DNA of 64,000 nucleotides, from NCBI RefSeq assembly GCF_026341775.1, contig NZ_JAPEOB010000001.1, positions 3,162,001 to 3,226,000 of the forward strand. Reading direction: 5' to 3'. This DNA comes from Streptomyces sp. NBC_00654. Lineage in GTDB: Bacteria; Actinomycetota; Actinomycetes; Streptomycetales; Streptomycetaceae. The notes beneath the pieces were generated by a model. It searched no databases, was not told the DNA's origin, and saw nothing but the letters and a program-made list of their open reading frames with translations. Position 1 is the stretch's first letter. Each line of letters begins with the position of its first letter. Both the position numbers and the translations under genes were made by a program. Of this stretch, positions 42,951 to 52,176 are shown piece after piece.

Positions 42951-44954
42951 TCAGCCCCTCCGGCCGGCCTGCTCTCCTGCGCCCTTTCCGCCGGCCCCCG
43001 ACATGCCCGCCTCCGACCCGCAGGTCCCTGCCGTGCCGGGGCCCGTCATGTCAGTCCCTGCCACGGGCAGCCGGAGCGTGAAGACCGAACCGGTGCCCTC
43101 GGTGCTCGCCGCGCTCGCCGTACCCCCGTGGGCCTCGGTGAGCTTGCGGACGATGGCCAGCCCGAGGCCGCTGCCGCCCGTGCGGCGGCTGCGGGACTTC
43201 TCGGCACGCCAGAAGCGGTCGAACACATGGGGAAGGTCCTCGGGCCCGATGCCGTTGCCCGTGTCCACGACCTCGACGACGAGGTGCTCCCCGGACTCGG
43301 AGCCGTACGAACGCAGCGTGACCCGCCCGCCCGCCGGGGTGTGGCGTACCGCGTTGGAGACGAGGTTGCCCACGGCCTGCCGCAGCCGGACGGGATCGGC
43401 GTCGGCGGTGAGGCCGGGGACGGCGTCCACCGTCAGCGTCACGCCCGCGGTCTCGGCCTGCACCTGGTGTGCGGCGGCCACCTGCCCCAGCAGCTCCGCG
43501 ACGCGCAGCCGCTCGGGGTGCAGCCGCAGCACACCCGCGTCGGCCGCGGACAGGTCCTGGAGGTCGTCGATGATGTGCTGCAACTGCACCGCCTCCTCCA
43601 GGAGCGAGGAGACGAACGCCGGATCAGGATCGGCCAGACCGTCCTGGGCGGCCTCCAGCCAGCCCCGGATGTTGCTCAGCGGGGTGCGCAGCTCGTGCGC
43701 GACATCGCTGACCATGGCCTTGCGCTGCTCCTCCAGCCGCGCCCGGTGCGCGGACATGTCGTTGAAGGCGCTGGCCAGCCTGCCTATCTCGTTGTCCGCG
43801 GTGACGGGAACCGAGGCCGGTTCCTCGCCGTCGCGCATACGCTGCGCGGCGCCGGTCAGCGCGCGCAGCGGGCGTACGAGCCGGGCGCCCGCGAGCACCG
43901 AGGCGCCCACGGTGAGGGCGAGCACCAGTGCGGCGGCACCGGCGATCTTGGCGGTGTTCGCCGGGGAGAGGTCGAAGCCGGGAACGGTGGTGCCGCCCTC
44001 GTCGCCGATGAACAGCAGGGCGGGCGAGGCCACATAGGAGCTGAGCTGTTCGCGGCGCGCCGTCCCCACGCACGAGGCGACGGCCCGGTCGCCCTCACTC
44101 GTGTGTGCCGTCGGCCTCACGACAGGGGCGGGCAGTTTCACCTTGCCCGGCGAGGGCATGGGCCGGGGCGCGCCCGGCGCTTCGGAGTCCTGGGCCCAGG
44201 AGAGATCCTGATTCAGCCGCACAGCGGTCCGGCCCTGGCGTTTCAGGCAGGCGTCGGCCAGCTGGTTGAGGGCCCTGAGCGCCTGCTGTTCGGTGCGGGT
44301 GGGTTCCTCCAGCGTCCCCGGGTCGCATCTGGCGCCCCGCATCCGCTCGGGGTCGTTGCCCACGACCTGGATACGGGGCCGTCCGCTCGGTTCCACGACC
44401 ACGTCCGAGGCGATCCCCGCCCGGCTCAGGCACGCCACCCCCCGGTCGGCGGTCCGCCGCAGCTCCGTACGCTCCGCCGCGGACAGCCGGAACGGGCCGA
44501 CCGCACGCGCGTCGACCCGGTCGTCGGCCGCACCGGAGCGGCCGGCGTTCTCGGGTGCCAGCACCGTGTCCACGGACATCGGGTCGACGACCGCGGACGC
44601 CTGGGGAGGCAGCGCGGGCGGGGTCCGGCCGGTGGCGGAGTCGGCGAGGGGCTGCCGTCCCTGTGTGGTCAGCGCCACCCTGCGCCCGGACTGTTCGGCC
44701 AGCCGCTCCACGGTCGGCCCGACGCCGTCCCAGGTGGAGTTGAGGGCCGCGTATCCCAGCAGCGTGTCGTAGATCCGTGCGTCGGCGGTGAGGTTCTGTC
44801 CCTGTTCCTGCTTGATCGCCCCGGAGGTGGTCTGCACGGCCAGCCAGGCGGTCGCCGCCACCGAACAGGCCGCCACCAGCGCCGACACGCCGAGCAGCCG
44901 CCCGAACAGACTTCTGCGCAGCGGCAGCCGGTCCGGGCCCCGCCCGCTAGGCAC
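42951..44954 (-). CDS. Sensor histidine kinase with large extracytoplasmic domain
   Basis: 667 residues. A first membrane helix (about residues 20-42) and a second (about 337-357; AKIAGAAALVLALTVGASVLAG) enclose a sensor domain of about 290 residues that contains four cysteines (VACLSRAG, GARCDPG, DACLKRQG, ASCVGTA). HAMP follows (RLVRPLRALTGAAQRMRDGE), then the dimerisation box with phospho-accepting His in VSDVAHELRTPLSNI and the ATPase with NLVSNAVRH (N box), VVDTGNGIGPEDLPHVFDRF and GSGLGLAIVRKL. The signal is unknown. It overlaps the response-regulator gene by 8 bp, so both are made together. Confidence 0.93.
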   Translation of the reverse strand: MPSGRGPDRLPLRRSLFGRLLGVSALVAACSVAATAWLAVQTTSGAIKQEQGQNLTADARIYDTLLGYAALNSTWDGVGPTVERLAEQSGRRVALTTQGRQPLADSATGRTPPALPPQASAVVDPMSVDTVLAPENAGRSGAADDRVDARAVGPFRLSAAERTELRRTADRGVACLSRAGIASDVVVEPSGRPRIQVVGNDPERMRGARCDPGTLEEPTRTEQQALRALNQLADACLKRQGRTAVRLNQDLSWAQDSEAPGAPRPMPSPGKVKLPAPVVRPTAHTSEGDRAVASCVGTARREQLSSYVASPALLFIGDEGGTTVPGFDLSPANTAKIAGAAALVLALTVGASVLAGARLVRPLRALTGAAQRMRDGEEPASVPVTADNEIGRLASAFNDMSAHRARLEEQRKAMVSDVAHELRTPLSNIRGWLEAAQDGLADPDPAFVSSLLEEAVQLQHIIDDLQDLSAADAGVLRLHPERLRVAELLGQVAAAHQVQAETAGVTLTVDAVPGLTADADPVRLRQAVGNLVSNAVRHTPAGGRVTLRSYGSESGEHLVVEVVDTGNGIGPEDLPHVFDRFWRAEKSRSRRTGGSGLGLAIVRKLTEAHGGTASAASTEGTGSVFTLRLPVAGTDMTGPGTAGTCGSEAGMSGAGGKGAGEQAGRRG

Positions 44955-45666
44955 GCCGGATTCCCTTTTCGGGGTCCGTCAGCTTGTACCCGACGCCGAA
45001 GACCGTGAGCAGTCTGACCGGCCGGCGCGGGGTGGGCTCGATCTTCTTCCGCAGGTTCATGATGTGCACATCGACGGTCCGGTCCCCGATGTACCGGTCG
45101 AAACCGTGCAGTTCCTCCAGGAGCCGCTGCCGGGTGAAGACCCGGTCGGGCTGGGCGGCCAGAGCCGCCAGGATGCGGAACTCACCGGGGGTGCACTCCA
45201 CCCGCCCACCGCCGACCGTCACCTCGTGCCGGCCGGGATCGACCGCCAGCGCGCCCACCCTCAGCACCGGGTCCTCCGGAGCCGGGGCCGCCCCCGGCCG
45301 CCGGGTGCGGCGCAGCAGCGTACGGACCCGCGCCATCAGCTCGCGCGGACTGTACGGCTTGGTCATGTAGTCGTCCGCGCCCAGATCGAGCCCGAGCAGC
45401 AGGTCGTCCTCCGTGGTGCGGGCCGTCAGCATCAGCACGGGCAGCTCGCGGCACTCGGCACGCAGCACCCGCACCACGTCCAGACCGTCGGCCCGCGGCA
45501 TCATGACATCGAGCACGAGCAGGTCCGGCTCCTGGTGCCGTACCTCGTCGAGCGCGGCGAGCCCGTCGCCCACCACCCGCACACAATGGCCCTCCCGTTC
45601 GAGGTAGCGGCGTACCAGTTCGGCCTGCTTCGCGTCGTCTTCGGCGACTATGACGTTTGCGCACAC
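44947..45666 (-). CDS. OmpR/PhoB-type response regulator
   Basis: 239 residues from a GTG at 45666 (product begins MCANVIVAEDD). The receiver domain has the acidic pair AEDD, the phosphorylation Asp in LLVLDVMMPRADG, Thr in LMLTARTTEDD and Lys in YMTKPYSPREL. The C-terminal winged helix (about 140-239) ends with DRYIGDRTVDVHIMNLRKKI and VFGVGYKLTDPEKG, typical of PhoB-type regulators. The partner kinase gene overlaps downstream. A long upstream open frame exists but shows no family similarity, so the short form is favoured. The divergent STAND gene at 45904 shares the promoter region. Confidence 0.93.
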   Translation of the reverse strand: MCANVIVAEDDAKQAELVRRYLEREGHCVRVVGDGLAALDEVRHQEPDLLVLDVMMPRADGLDVVRVLRAECRELPVLMLTARTTEDDLLLGLDLGADDYMTKPYSPRELMARVRTLLRRTRRPGAAPAPEDPVLRVGALAVDPGRHEVTVGGGRVECTPGEFRILAALAAQPDRVFTRQRLLEELHGFDRYIGDRTVDVHIMNLRKKIEPTPRRPVRLLTVFGVGYKLTDPEKGIRRA

Positions 45667-45903
45667 GCGATCGATCGTAGGTGAGTACGAAGCGCGGTCC
45701 GGAATCCGGGCGTCCGCACCACCCCTCCCGCCGTCACCTCCCGTACTCCGCCCCCTGCGCGGAAATCCGCCGCAGGAGCCCGGGGCACCGGCCAACTTTC
45801 CCCACGGTCCGACCGCTTGACGCTAACGTTGATCCGCACGGTGGCAGCGGCGGTGCGGGGGAGGTCGCACCGCGCGGAACACCGGGAACGGGGAGTGCGC
45901 GAC

Positions 45904-48078
45904 ATGCTGGATCCCATTTCGCTGACCGCCATCACGGCGGTGCTCGGCGCGGTCGGTCTGGGCACGGCCAACGAGGCCGGGAAATGGGTGTGGGAATCGG
46001 CCGGCGGCTTCGTCCGCAGAATCGTGGGCCGGGAGGTCCCGGCCCCGGCCGGCGCGGGCGAGATCGACGAGGTGGCGCGTCTGGTGTACGAACAGGTGCG
46101 CAGGGACCCCCGCAGCGCCGCTTCCTGGAGCGCTTTCGCGAGCCGGGTGAACACCGGCGCGCCGGAGGCCGCGGCCGGGCTCGGACAGCCTCGGCTGCCC
46201 GCCTCGATACGGTTCTTCACGGACCGCAAGGAAGCGCTGAAGAGCCTCGACCGCGAGGCCTCGCGCCCCGCCGACGGCCGGCCCAGGCTCGCTCTGGTGC
46301 ACGGCCCGGACGGCATGGGCACGAGCACCCTGGCCGTGCACTGGGGATCGAAGCAGGCCCGCCTCTTCCCGGACGGCCAGCTCCACGCGGAACTCGGCGG
46401 CACCACCTCGGCTCCGCGCGACCCGGGCGCCGTCCTGCGCCTCATGCTCCGCCAACTCGGCGTACGGGAGGAGGAGATGCCGCCCGGTGGCCGGCAGCTC
46501 GGCGAGTTCTACCGCCGCTGCGTGGCGGACCGCCGGCTGCTCGTCGTGCTCGACCACGCCCACTCCGGCGCTCAGGTCCGGCCCCTTCTCACCTCCGCCC
46601 CCGGGGTGTTCACGATCATGGTGGCCCGCCACCCGTTCCCCGGCCTCGACGCCGTGCGTGTCCCCGTCGGACCGCTCACCGACAAGGACGCCGTGCGGCT
46701 GCTCACCGACATCGCGGGCAAACCCGCCGTCGCGGCGGCCCGTGCCGCGCTGCCTTCGGTCCTCGAACGCTGCGGAGGATCGCCGTACGCCCTGCGGGCC
46801 GCGGTGCCCCGGCTCTCCGTCCCCGCGTACCCCACCTCCCGGGAGGTTCCCGACGTGCACGGAAGCGACCCCGTACGGGCGGCGGCGGAGGACGCCTACC
46901 GCCTGCTGGACCCGCCGGCCGCCCGGCTCTACCGCCTGATGGCACTCCGCGACTGGCCCGCGTTCGACGCCGAGGCGGCCGCGTGGACCACCGGCATCGA
47001 GGCCGGGGACGCGGCCAGGGCGCTGGAGGCGCTCGCCGACAGCATGCTGCTGGAGCGCGACGCGGACGCGCACGACACCGGGCGCTACCACTACCGGCCC
47101 GCGGCCCGCGAGCACGCCGAGGCCGCCGCCGCGCGCGAGGACGGCATCGCCGCGTGCTCGGCCGCCCTCGCGCGCACCCTGCGCGGCTACGCGGCGCTGG
47201 CCGCGGCCGCCGCCCACCAGGCGCTGCCGGAGAGCTGGCGTGTCCCCGGGCCCGCCGCCGGCCCCGGCCCCGCGCCAGACCCCGCCGTCCGGCGGCGGAT
47301 CCCCGTGTACGAGGACCGGGGCGCCGCGCTCGAAGCGCTCCTCGCGGAGTCCGGGAACCTGGTCCAGGCCGTGCGGTGCGCCGAGGAGTCCGGTGATCCG
47401 CGCACCGCCGTGGGCGTGTGCCGCTCCCTGTGGCCGCTCCAGCTCAAGGCGGGTCACCACGAGACGCTGCTGCCCGCCCTGCGTGCCGGGGCGCGCCTCG
47501 CCGACGCCCATTTCCCGGGTTCGGCCGACGCCGGGGCGCTGCACGCCCAGCTCGCGCACAGCCTGACCGAACTGCGCCTGTGGGACGAGGCCGAGACCGA
47601 GTCGCTGGCGGCCGCGCGCGCCGAGGAGACGGCCGGCCATGCGAGGGGCCATGCCTCGGCGGTGGAGTTCCTGGGGCTGCTGCGGCTGCGCCAGTGGCGG
47701 TACGAAGAGGCGTACGCGTGCTTCGAGCAGGCCGGAAGCATCCTGAGGACCCTGGGCGCGCAGGACGAGGGCGTCGCCGATCTGCCGCGCGCCAGGGCCC
47801 TGTTGGAGCGGCACCGGGGCCGGGCCCTGCGCGGCCTCGGACGGCGCGAGGAGGCCCGGACGAAGCTGGAGAGCGCGCTGCGGTACTTCCGGGCGGGCGG
47901 CGACACGTACAACGCGGCGCGGACACTCACGGATCTGGCCTGGACCTGGCTGGACGCGGAGGACACCGATGCCGCGCTGCCGCTGATCGATGAGGCGATC
48001 ACGACGCTCGGCGGGCATCGTGCCGACTACCACCTGTCCCATCTCCGGGACATGCGCGAGCGCTGTGTGAACCCATGA
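45904..48078 (+). CDS. STAND-type NTPase/TPR protein with altered P-loop
   Basis: 724 residues from the ATG at 45904 (GGGGAG 9 nt upstream). The N-terminus (PISLTAITAVLGAVGLGTANEAGKWVW) is a hydrophobic helix followed by a linker. The central NB-ARC-like ATPase has LALVHGPDGMGTSTLAVHWG where Walker A should be; the lysine is replaced by Thr140, and Walker B reads LLVVLDHAHSG. The sensor/winged-helix part continues to about residue 410. From about 500 the chain is helical repeats of TPR type (AEFLGLLRLRQWRYEEAYACFEQAG, RALRGLGRREEARTKLESALRYF). STAND proteins act as ATP switches in signalling or defence; nucleotide hydrolysis is doubtful here. The signal and partners are unknown. Confidence 0.82.
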   Translation: MLDPISLTAITAVLGAVGLGTANEAGKWVWESAGGFVRRIVGREVPAPAGAGEIDEVARLVYEQVRRDPRSAASWSAFASRVNTGAPEAAAGLGQPRLPASIRFFTDRKEALKSLDREASRPADGRPRLALVHGPDGMGTSTLAVHWGSKQARLFPDGQLHAELGGTTSAPRDPGAVLRLMLRQLGVREEEMPPGGRQLGEFYRRCVADRRLLVVLDHAHSGAQVRPLLTSAPGVFTIMVARHPFPGLDAVRVPVGPLTDKDAVRLLTDIAGKPAVAAARAALPSVLERCGGSPYALRAAVPRLSVPAYPTSREVPDVHGSDPVRAAAEDAYRLLDPPAARLYRLMALRDWPAFDAEAAAWTTGIEAGDAARALEALADSMLLERDADAHDTGRYHYRPAAREHAEAAAAREDGIAACSAALARTLRGYAALAAAAAHQALPESWRVPGPAAGPGPAPDPAVRRRIPVYEDRGAALEALLAESGNLVQAVRCAEESGDPRTAVGVCRSLWPLQLKAGHHETLLPALRAGARLADAHFPGSADAGALHAQLAHSLTELRLWDEAETESLAAARAEETAGHARGHASAVEFLGLLRLRQWRYEEAYACFEQAGSILRTLGAQDEGVADLPRARALLERHRGRALRGLGRREEARTKLESALRYFRAGGDTYNAARTLTDLAWTWLDAEDTDAALPLIDEAITTLGGHRADYHLSHLRDMRERCVNP

Positions 48079-48084
48079 CGCCCA

Positions 48085-48108
48085 CCCCGCCGGGACAGCC
48101 CGACGGGG
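48085..48108. terminator. Stem-loop between convergent genes
   Basis: CCCCGcCGGG (48085-48094) pairs with CCCGaCGGGG (48099-48108), one mismatch, loop ACAG. It lies 6 nt after the STAND gene stop and faces the end of the transferase-like gene. Confidence 0.6.
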
Positions 48109-48123
48109 GTCACCCCGCGGCGG

Positions 48124-49969
48124 TCACTGCGGCGGGGCCGGGGCGACGCGTACCGGATGCGAACGGGCACCCGTGCGCACCGTCATGCCGGCGCTCACCG
48201 CATGCGCGAGGCGCTCGGCGACGGCCGGGGCCTCCGGGCTCCCCGTCGCCAGCCAGGCGTGCAGCGCGGAGGCGTACGCCGCCGGGTCCGCACCGGACCC
48301 CGGACCCCCACCGGACCCGGTACCGGCCTCGGGCGCGGCCGTCAGCAGCAGAAGCTCTCCGCCGCGCACCCGGACCGCGCAGGCGGACGGTCCGGTCACA
48401 TAGGCCGCCAGCGCGCAGTCGGGGTGGCGCCGGAGCACCTCCGCGGTCCAGTGGGACGGCGAGCCGAACCGCGGATCGTCGGGAGCCCCGTCCCGGTAGA
48501 TGACGTCCGCCAGCTCCAGCCGGCCGGTCTCACGGGTGTCCTCGTGCACGGCGATGTGCAGGTCACCGCCCTCCTGATCCGCGGGCGGCCGGGACCCCGC
48601 CCAGCGGCTCACCGCGATCTCGCCGGGCCCGAGCACCCGGGTCAGCACCCGCAGGGGCACGGTGGGGACGGCGGATTCATGCGACGGGAGGGGCAACGGC
48701 GTCAGCGAAGCGGGCCATTCCGGTTCCGTCGCACCCATCAGCGAGTAGAACAGCGTCCGGAGCCGGACAGCCGCCTCGCCCGGAACGGAAGTGGTGAACT
48801 CGGCGGGCCCCGGCAGCGGCCGGTGGTGCTCGACGAGTGCGTCCAACTGCGGCCGCAGCGGGGCCTCGGGGCGGAGCGCCGGCGCCTCACGCAGAAATCC
48901 GGAGATCGGCGCGTCGGGGTCGAGGCAGTCCAGCGGCGCGGACCCCAGCAGTACGGGCGTGCCCAGCGCCGCCGCGTAGTACGTGACGGAGCCGTGGTCC
49001 CCGATGACGGCGTCGGCCGCCAGCAGCGCCTGCCGCCAACCCTCCAGCGGGTCGATGAGCGCCAGCCCGCCGCGCCGGGCCCGGTCGAGCCAGGCACGGA
49101 TCTGACCGGGGCCGTGGCCGTGCCAGATGTTGGGGTGCAGGACGGCGGCGAAGCGGTACTCGTCCACGGGGAACTCGTCCGCGAACCGGGGGAGCAGGGA
49201 GGGCAGGAGGTCGCCCCCGGCACCGTCCGGACCGGCCGTACCCCCGTCGCCGAAGAGCGACTCGGGATTCCAGGTGGAGTTCAGGACGACCAGCCGCTGC
49301 CCCGGCCGTACCCCGAGCGCCCGGCGGAACCGCTCACGGTAGGGGCGGGCGGCCAGTATCCGGTCGAAGCAGGGATCACCGGCGAGGACGGCGGTCGGCG
49401 CCGCCTCGGGGCAGGCCAGGCGCAGCCGCTCGTACTGCTCGGGATGGGACAGGACGAGGGCGTCGGCGACGGGCGCGCCGTTCGCCAGCAGCCACTCCGG
49501 CGCGAGCCCGAACACGGGCGCGGCTCCCGCCCCCGTGCCCGGCCCCTGTCCGGTGTCCGGTGTCCGGTGTCCGGTGTCCGGTGTCCGGTGTCGCCAGCCT
49601 TTTAGTGTATCCAACACCGTGCGAGAGGACGGTCAACTTGCCCGCAAGCGCTTGGAGTCGGCCGCCGAAGCTGGCCGATACGGCCAGGTCGACCGGCGTC
49701 CCGACGGCCTGCTCCCACGGCAGGACCGGTACCCCGGTATCGGCCAGCAGTTCGGCCGTGCCCGCCGCGAAGGCGGAGGAGCCGGTGCAGGTGGCCAGGA
49801 GCTGGACGCGCAGATCGTCGTCGAACAGGGGCAGCACATCGAGCAGCCGGGTCGCGGAGGTCACATTGTGGACGACGATCAGTACCCGCAGACACTTCCC
49901 GCGCGTCGCCCATCGGGCCGCGTCGTCCCCGACCGGCACCCGCACCCATTCGGTCCCCGCCCGCCCCAT
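48124..49969 (-). pseudogene. CDP-glycerol glycerophosphotransferase-like gene, frame broken at a heptanucleotide repeat (decayed or phase-variable)
   Basis: Two halves of one protein lie in different frames. The N-terminal half starts at 49969 (VLIVVHNVTSATRLLDVLPLF, then LTVLSHGVGYTKRLA) and reaches the (TGTCCGG)6 tract. The C-terminal half continues in the next frame from about 49590 to the stop at 48124 (PVFGLAPEWLLANGAP, LVLSHPEQYERLRLACPEA, AGDPCFDRILAARPYRERFRRALGV, AVLHPNIWHGHGPG, AVIGDHGSVTYYAAALGTPVLLGS). These are GT-B-fold motifs of glycerophosphotransferase/glycosyltransferase-like proteins that build wall or capsule polymers. Loss of one 7-bp unit would join both halves into about 612 residues. 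As written, the gene is off. A downstream start (49617) could still yield the C-terminal half alone. Confidence 0.78.
49547..49592 (-). repeat. Heptanucleotide tandem repeat (TGTCCGG)6 inside a coding region
   Basis: Six exact copies of TGTCCGG (49547-49588) plus TGTC. On the coding (minus) strand it reads CCGGACA repeated and, in each frame, gives a PDTGHRT-type peptide repeat. Seven is not a multiple of three, so each gained or lost unit shifts the frame. Confidence 0.95.
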
Positions 49970-50090
49970 CCGCGCCCCTCCTTCGCCCGGTCCACCCAGG
50001 GCCGCGGCCCGGCCCGTCCGTGCGTTCCGGTGTGGAGCACGTGACCGGCCACGATAACCAACCGGCGGCCGCGCGGGCGCGTACGGCGTG

Positions 50091-50573
50091 TCAGGCGGCC
50101 ATCGTCACGGCCGACCTGCCGAGCGCGGAGGGCTTCGCCGCCGGCCGCTCGGCGAAGACCACGATCCGCAGCAGCGCGAACCGTCCGACCCCCGCCAGCG
50201 CCGACGCCGACAGGTAGACGGTCTGCTCCGCCGGCGCGGAGGGCGTGGAGTCGAGGGCGTACAGGGCGAACAGTGCCCCGGTGGTGAAGGCGTAGCTCAC
50301 GGCGGCCGTCAGGCCGGACTGGAGATGGACGCCCCAGCCCCCGCGCCCGCTGCGGAAGGAGACACGGCGGTGCAGCTCGGTCGCCAGCACCGTGGAGACG
50401 ACCGTGACCAGGGCGTTCGCCACCATCAGCGGCAGGTGTCCGTTGAGCAGGACGAGCACCCCGCTGGAGGCGACCCCGACCCCGCCGCCGCACACCACGA
50501 AGCGCACGAAGGCCGCCACGAGCGGGTGGGCCGAGAGCGGCTGCCGGTGCGGACGGTGCGAGGGGGCGGTCAC
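50091..50573 (-). CDS. GtrA-family membrane protein
   Basis: 160 residues with four hydrophobic helices. It fits the GtrA/DPMS family (PF04138): FVRFVVCGGGVGVASSGVLVLL at the first helix, ALVTVVSTVLATELHRRVSFRS with the conserved R-x-(W/S)-F-x at the second, and GVGRFALLRIVVFAERP at the last. GtrA proteins are thought to flip or organise lipid-linked sugars for cell-surface glycans. The frame-broken transferase gene ends the same region 120 bp downstream on the same strand, so the two may serve one surface polymer. The first 20 residues are basic cytoplasm. Confidence 0.88.
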   Translation of the reverse strand: MTAPSHRPHRQPLSAHPLVAAFVRFVVCGGGVGVASSGVLVLLNGHLPLMVANALVTVVSTVLATELHRRVSFRSGRGGWGVHLQSGLTAAVSYAFTTGALFALYALDSTPSAPAEQTVYLSASALAGVGRFALLRIVVFAERPAAKPSALGRSAVTMAA

Positions 50574-50883
50574 GGGGTTCCTCCGGAGGGGATGGTGTGC
50601 GGTGCGTTGATTCCACCTCAGAATCTATGGACCGGGCGTCCACCGTGCGACCCGATTAGACCCCGACTTCACTGAGGGTTATCCCCCAGAGGGGCCTGGT
50701 AGCCAGCTACCCCCCTGTGCCGATCTTGTGGCCAATGATGCGCAGATGTCGCCCCCGCGTGATCGGAAGCGTTCGGGAAAGGCTCTGATAGGCACCCCGA
50801 AGCTTCACCTAACCTCCTTATAGTGGTGCCGCGTTGATCGCATGGCCGCAACGCGCGAAGCCGTCGCCACTGGAGTCCGTACG
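50574..50883. other. Divergent intergenic region between gtrA-like and P450 genes
   Basis: 310 bp without a gene. A perfect dyad GGTAGC-CA-GCTACC is at 50698-50711, and TATAGT (50819-50824) resembles a -10 element about 60 bp before the P450 start, without a clear -35. These are the only signals seen. Confidence 0.45.
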
Positions 50884-52176
50884 ATGACGAACCCCTCACC
50901 CGCCGCGCCCGCTTCCCCGGCCGGCGGCTGTCCCGCGGGCGGCGCCCCGGGCGCGGTGCCGCTCGGCGGAGCCGATTCCGGCGTCGAGCCCCAAACCCTC
51001 TACCGCACCATGCGGCGCGAGCACGGACCGGTCGTTCCCGTCGAACTGCCCGGGGCGATACCCGCCTGGCTGGTCATCGGCTACCGCGAACTCCATCAGG
51101 TCACGAGTGACGGGGAACTGTTCCCCCGGGACGTCTCGCTGTGGAACCAGTGGGGCCGTGTCCCCGAGGACTGGCCGCTGCTGCCGATGGTCGGTCAGCC
51201 CATGCCGTCCATCTACTTCACCGCGGGGGCCGAGCACCGGCGGCACGCCGAGATGGTGGGTCCCGCGCTCGAAGGCGCGGATCCCTTCGAAATCCGTTCA
51301 CACTGCGAACAGTTGGCCGACCGGCTCATCGACGGAATCTGCAGCCGGGGCACGGCCGATCTCATCGCCGAGTTCGCCGTACCGCTGCCCGTCCTCGTGC
51401 TCGCCCGGCTGGTCGGCTTCCCGGACGCGGAGGGCGCGGACATCGCCCGGGTGCTGGGGGACCTGGCCGACGGCGGAGCGGGGGCCCAGGAGGCGCACGC
51501 GCGTTTCGCCGAGCACATGCGGCGGCTGGTCGCGGCCAAACGGTCGGTGCCCGGGGAGGACGTGACCTCCCGGATGCTCGCGCACCCCGAGCGGTTCACC
51601 GACGAGGAGTACGCGCTCGACCTCATGGCCATCACGGCGGCGGGTCACCTGACCACCGCCGACTGGATCGGCAACTCCATGCGTCTGATGCTCACGGAGG
51701 ACCAGTTCGCCGCCGCCCTGTCCGGCGGGCGCCACAGCGTCGCCGAGGCCATGAACGAGGTCCTGTGGGAGGACGGCCCGACCCAGATCCTCGCCGGGCG
51801 GTGGGCGGCCCGGGACACCCACCTGGGCGGGCGGAACATCCGCCGGGGCGACATGCTGCTCCTGGGGCTGGGCGCGGCCAACGCCGATCCGCACATCCGC
51901 CAGCAGTTCCCGTCGCCGGGAGGCAGGCCGGGGCAGGGCGGCAACAGCGCGCATCTCGCGTTCAGCCACGGTGAGTACCGCTGCCCGTTCCCCGCCCAGG
52001 AGATCGCCGAGACCATCGCCCGGACCGGCATCGAGATCCTGCTGGACCGGCTGCCCGACCTCGAACTGGCCGTCCCCGCGCAGGACCTGGTCCGCCGGCC
52101 CTCCGCGTTCCTGCGCGGGATGACCGCGCTGCCCGTCCGCTTCACTCCCGTACGTACGACAGGAGACCCGTCGTGA
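50884..52176 (+). CDS. Cytochrome P450, CYP157-like, lacking the ExxR arginine
   Basis: 430 residues from the ATG at 50884 (GGAG 8 nt upstream). Signs of P450 are the I-helix AITAAGHLTTADWIG and the heme-loop Cys in LAFSHGEYRCPFPAQEIAE. The K-helix, normally E-x-x-R, reads EVLWEDGPTQ: Trp replaces the arginine. The heme loop also lacks the usual G-x-H before Cys and the Gly after it (FSHGEYRCPFP). CYP157 members of S. coelicolor are known to lack ExxR and to pair with CYP154 members. This gene overlaps a CYP154-like gene by four bases, so the identification is good. Whether it is catalytic is not known. Confidence 0.85.
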   Translation: MTNPSPAAPASPAGGCPAGGAPGAVPLGGADSGVEPQTLYRTMRREHGPVVPVELPGAIPAWLVIGYRELHQVTSDGELFPRDVSLWNQWGRVPEDWPLLPMVGQPMPSIYFTAGAEHRRHAEMVGPALEGADPFEIRSHCEQLADRLIDGICSRGTADLIAEFAVPLPVLVLARLVGFPDAEGADIARVLGDLADGGAGAQEAHARFAEHMRRLVAAKRSVPGEDVTSRMLAHPERFTDEEYALDLMAITAAGHLTTADWIGNSMRLMLTEDQFAAALSGGRHSVAEAMNEVLWEDGPTQILAGRWAARDTHLGGRNIRRGDMLLLGLGAANADPHIRQQFPSPGGRPGQGGNSAHLAFSHGEYRCPFPAQEIAETIARTGIEILLDRLPDLELAVPAQDLVRRPSAFLRGMTALPVRFTPVRTTGDPS

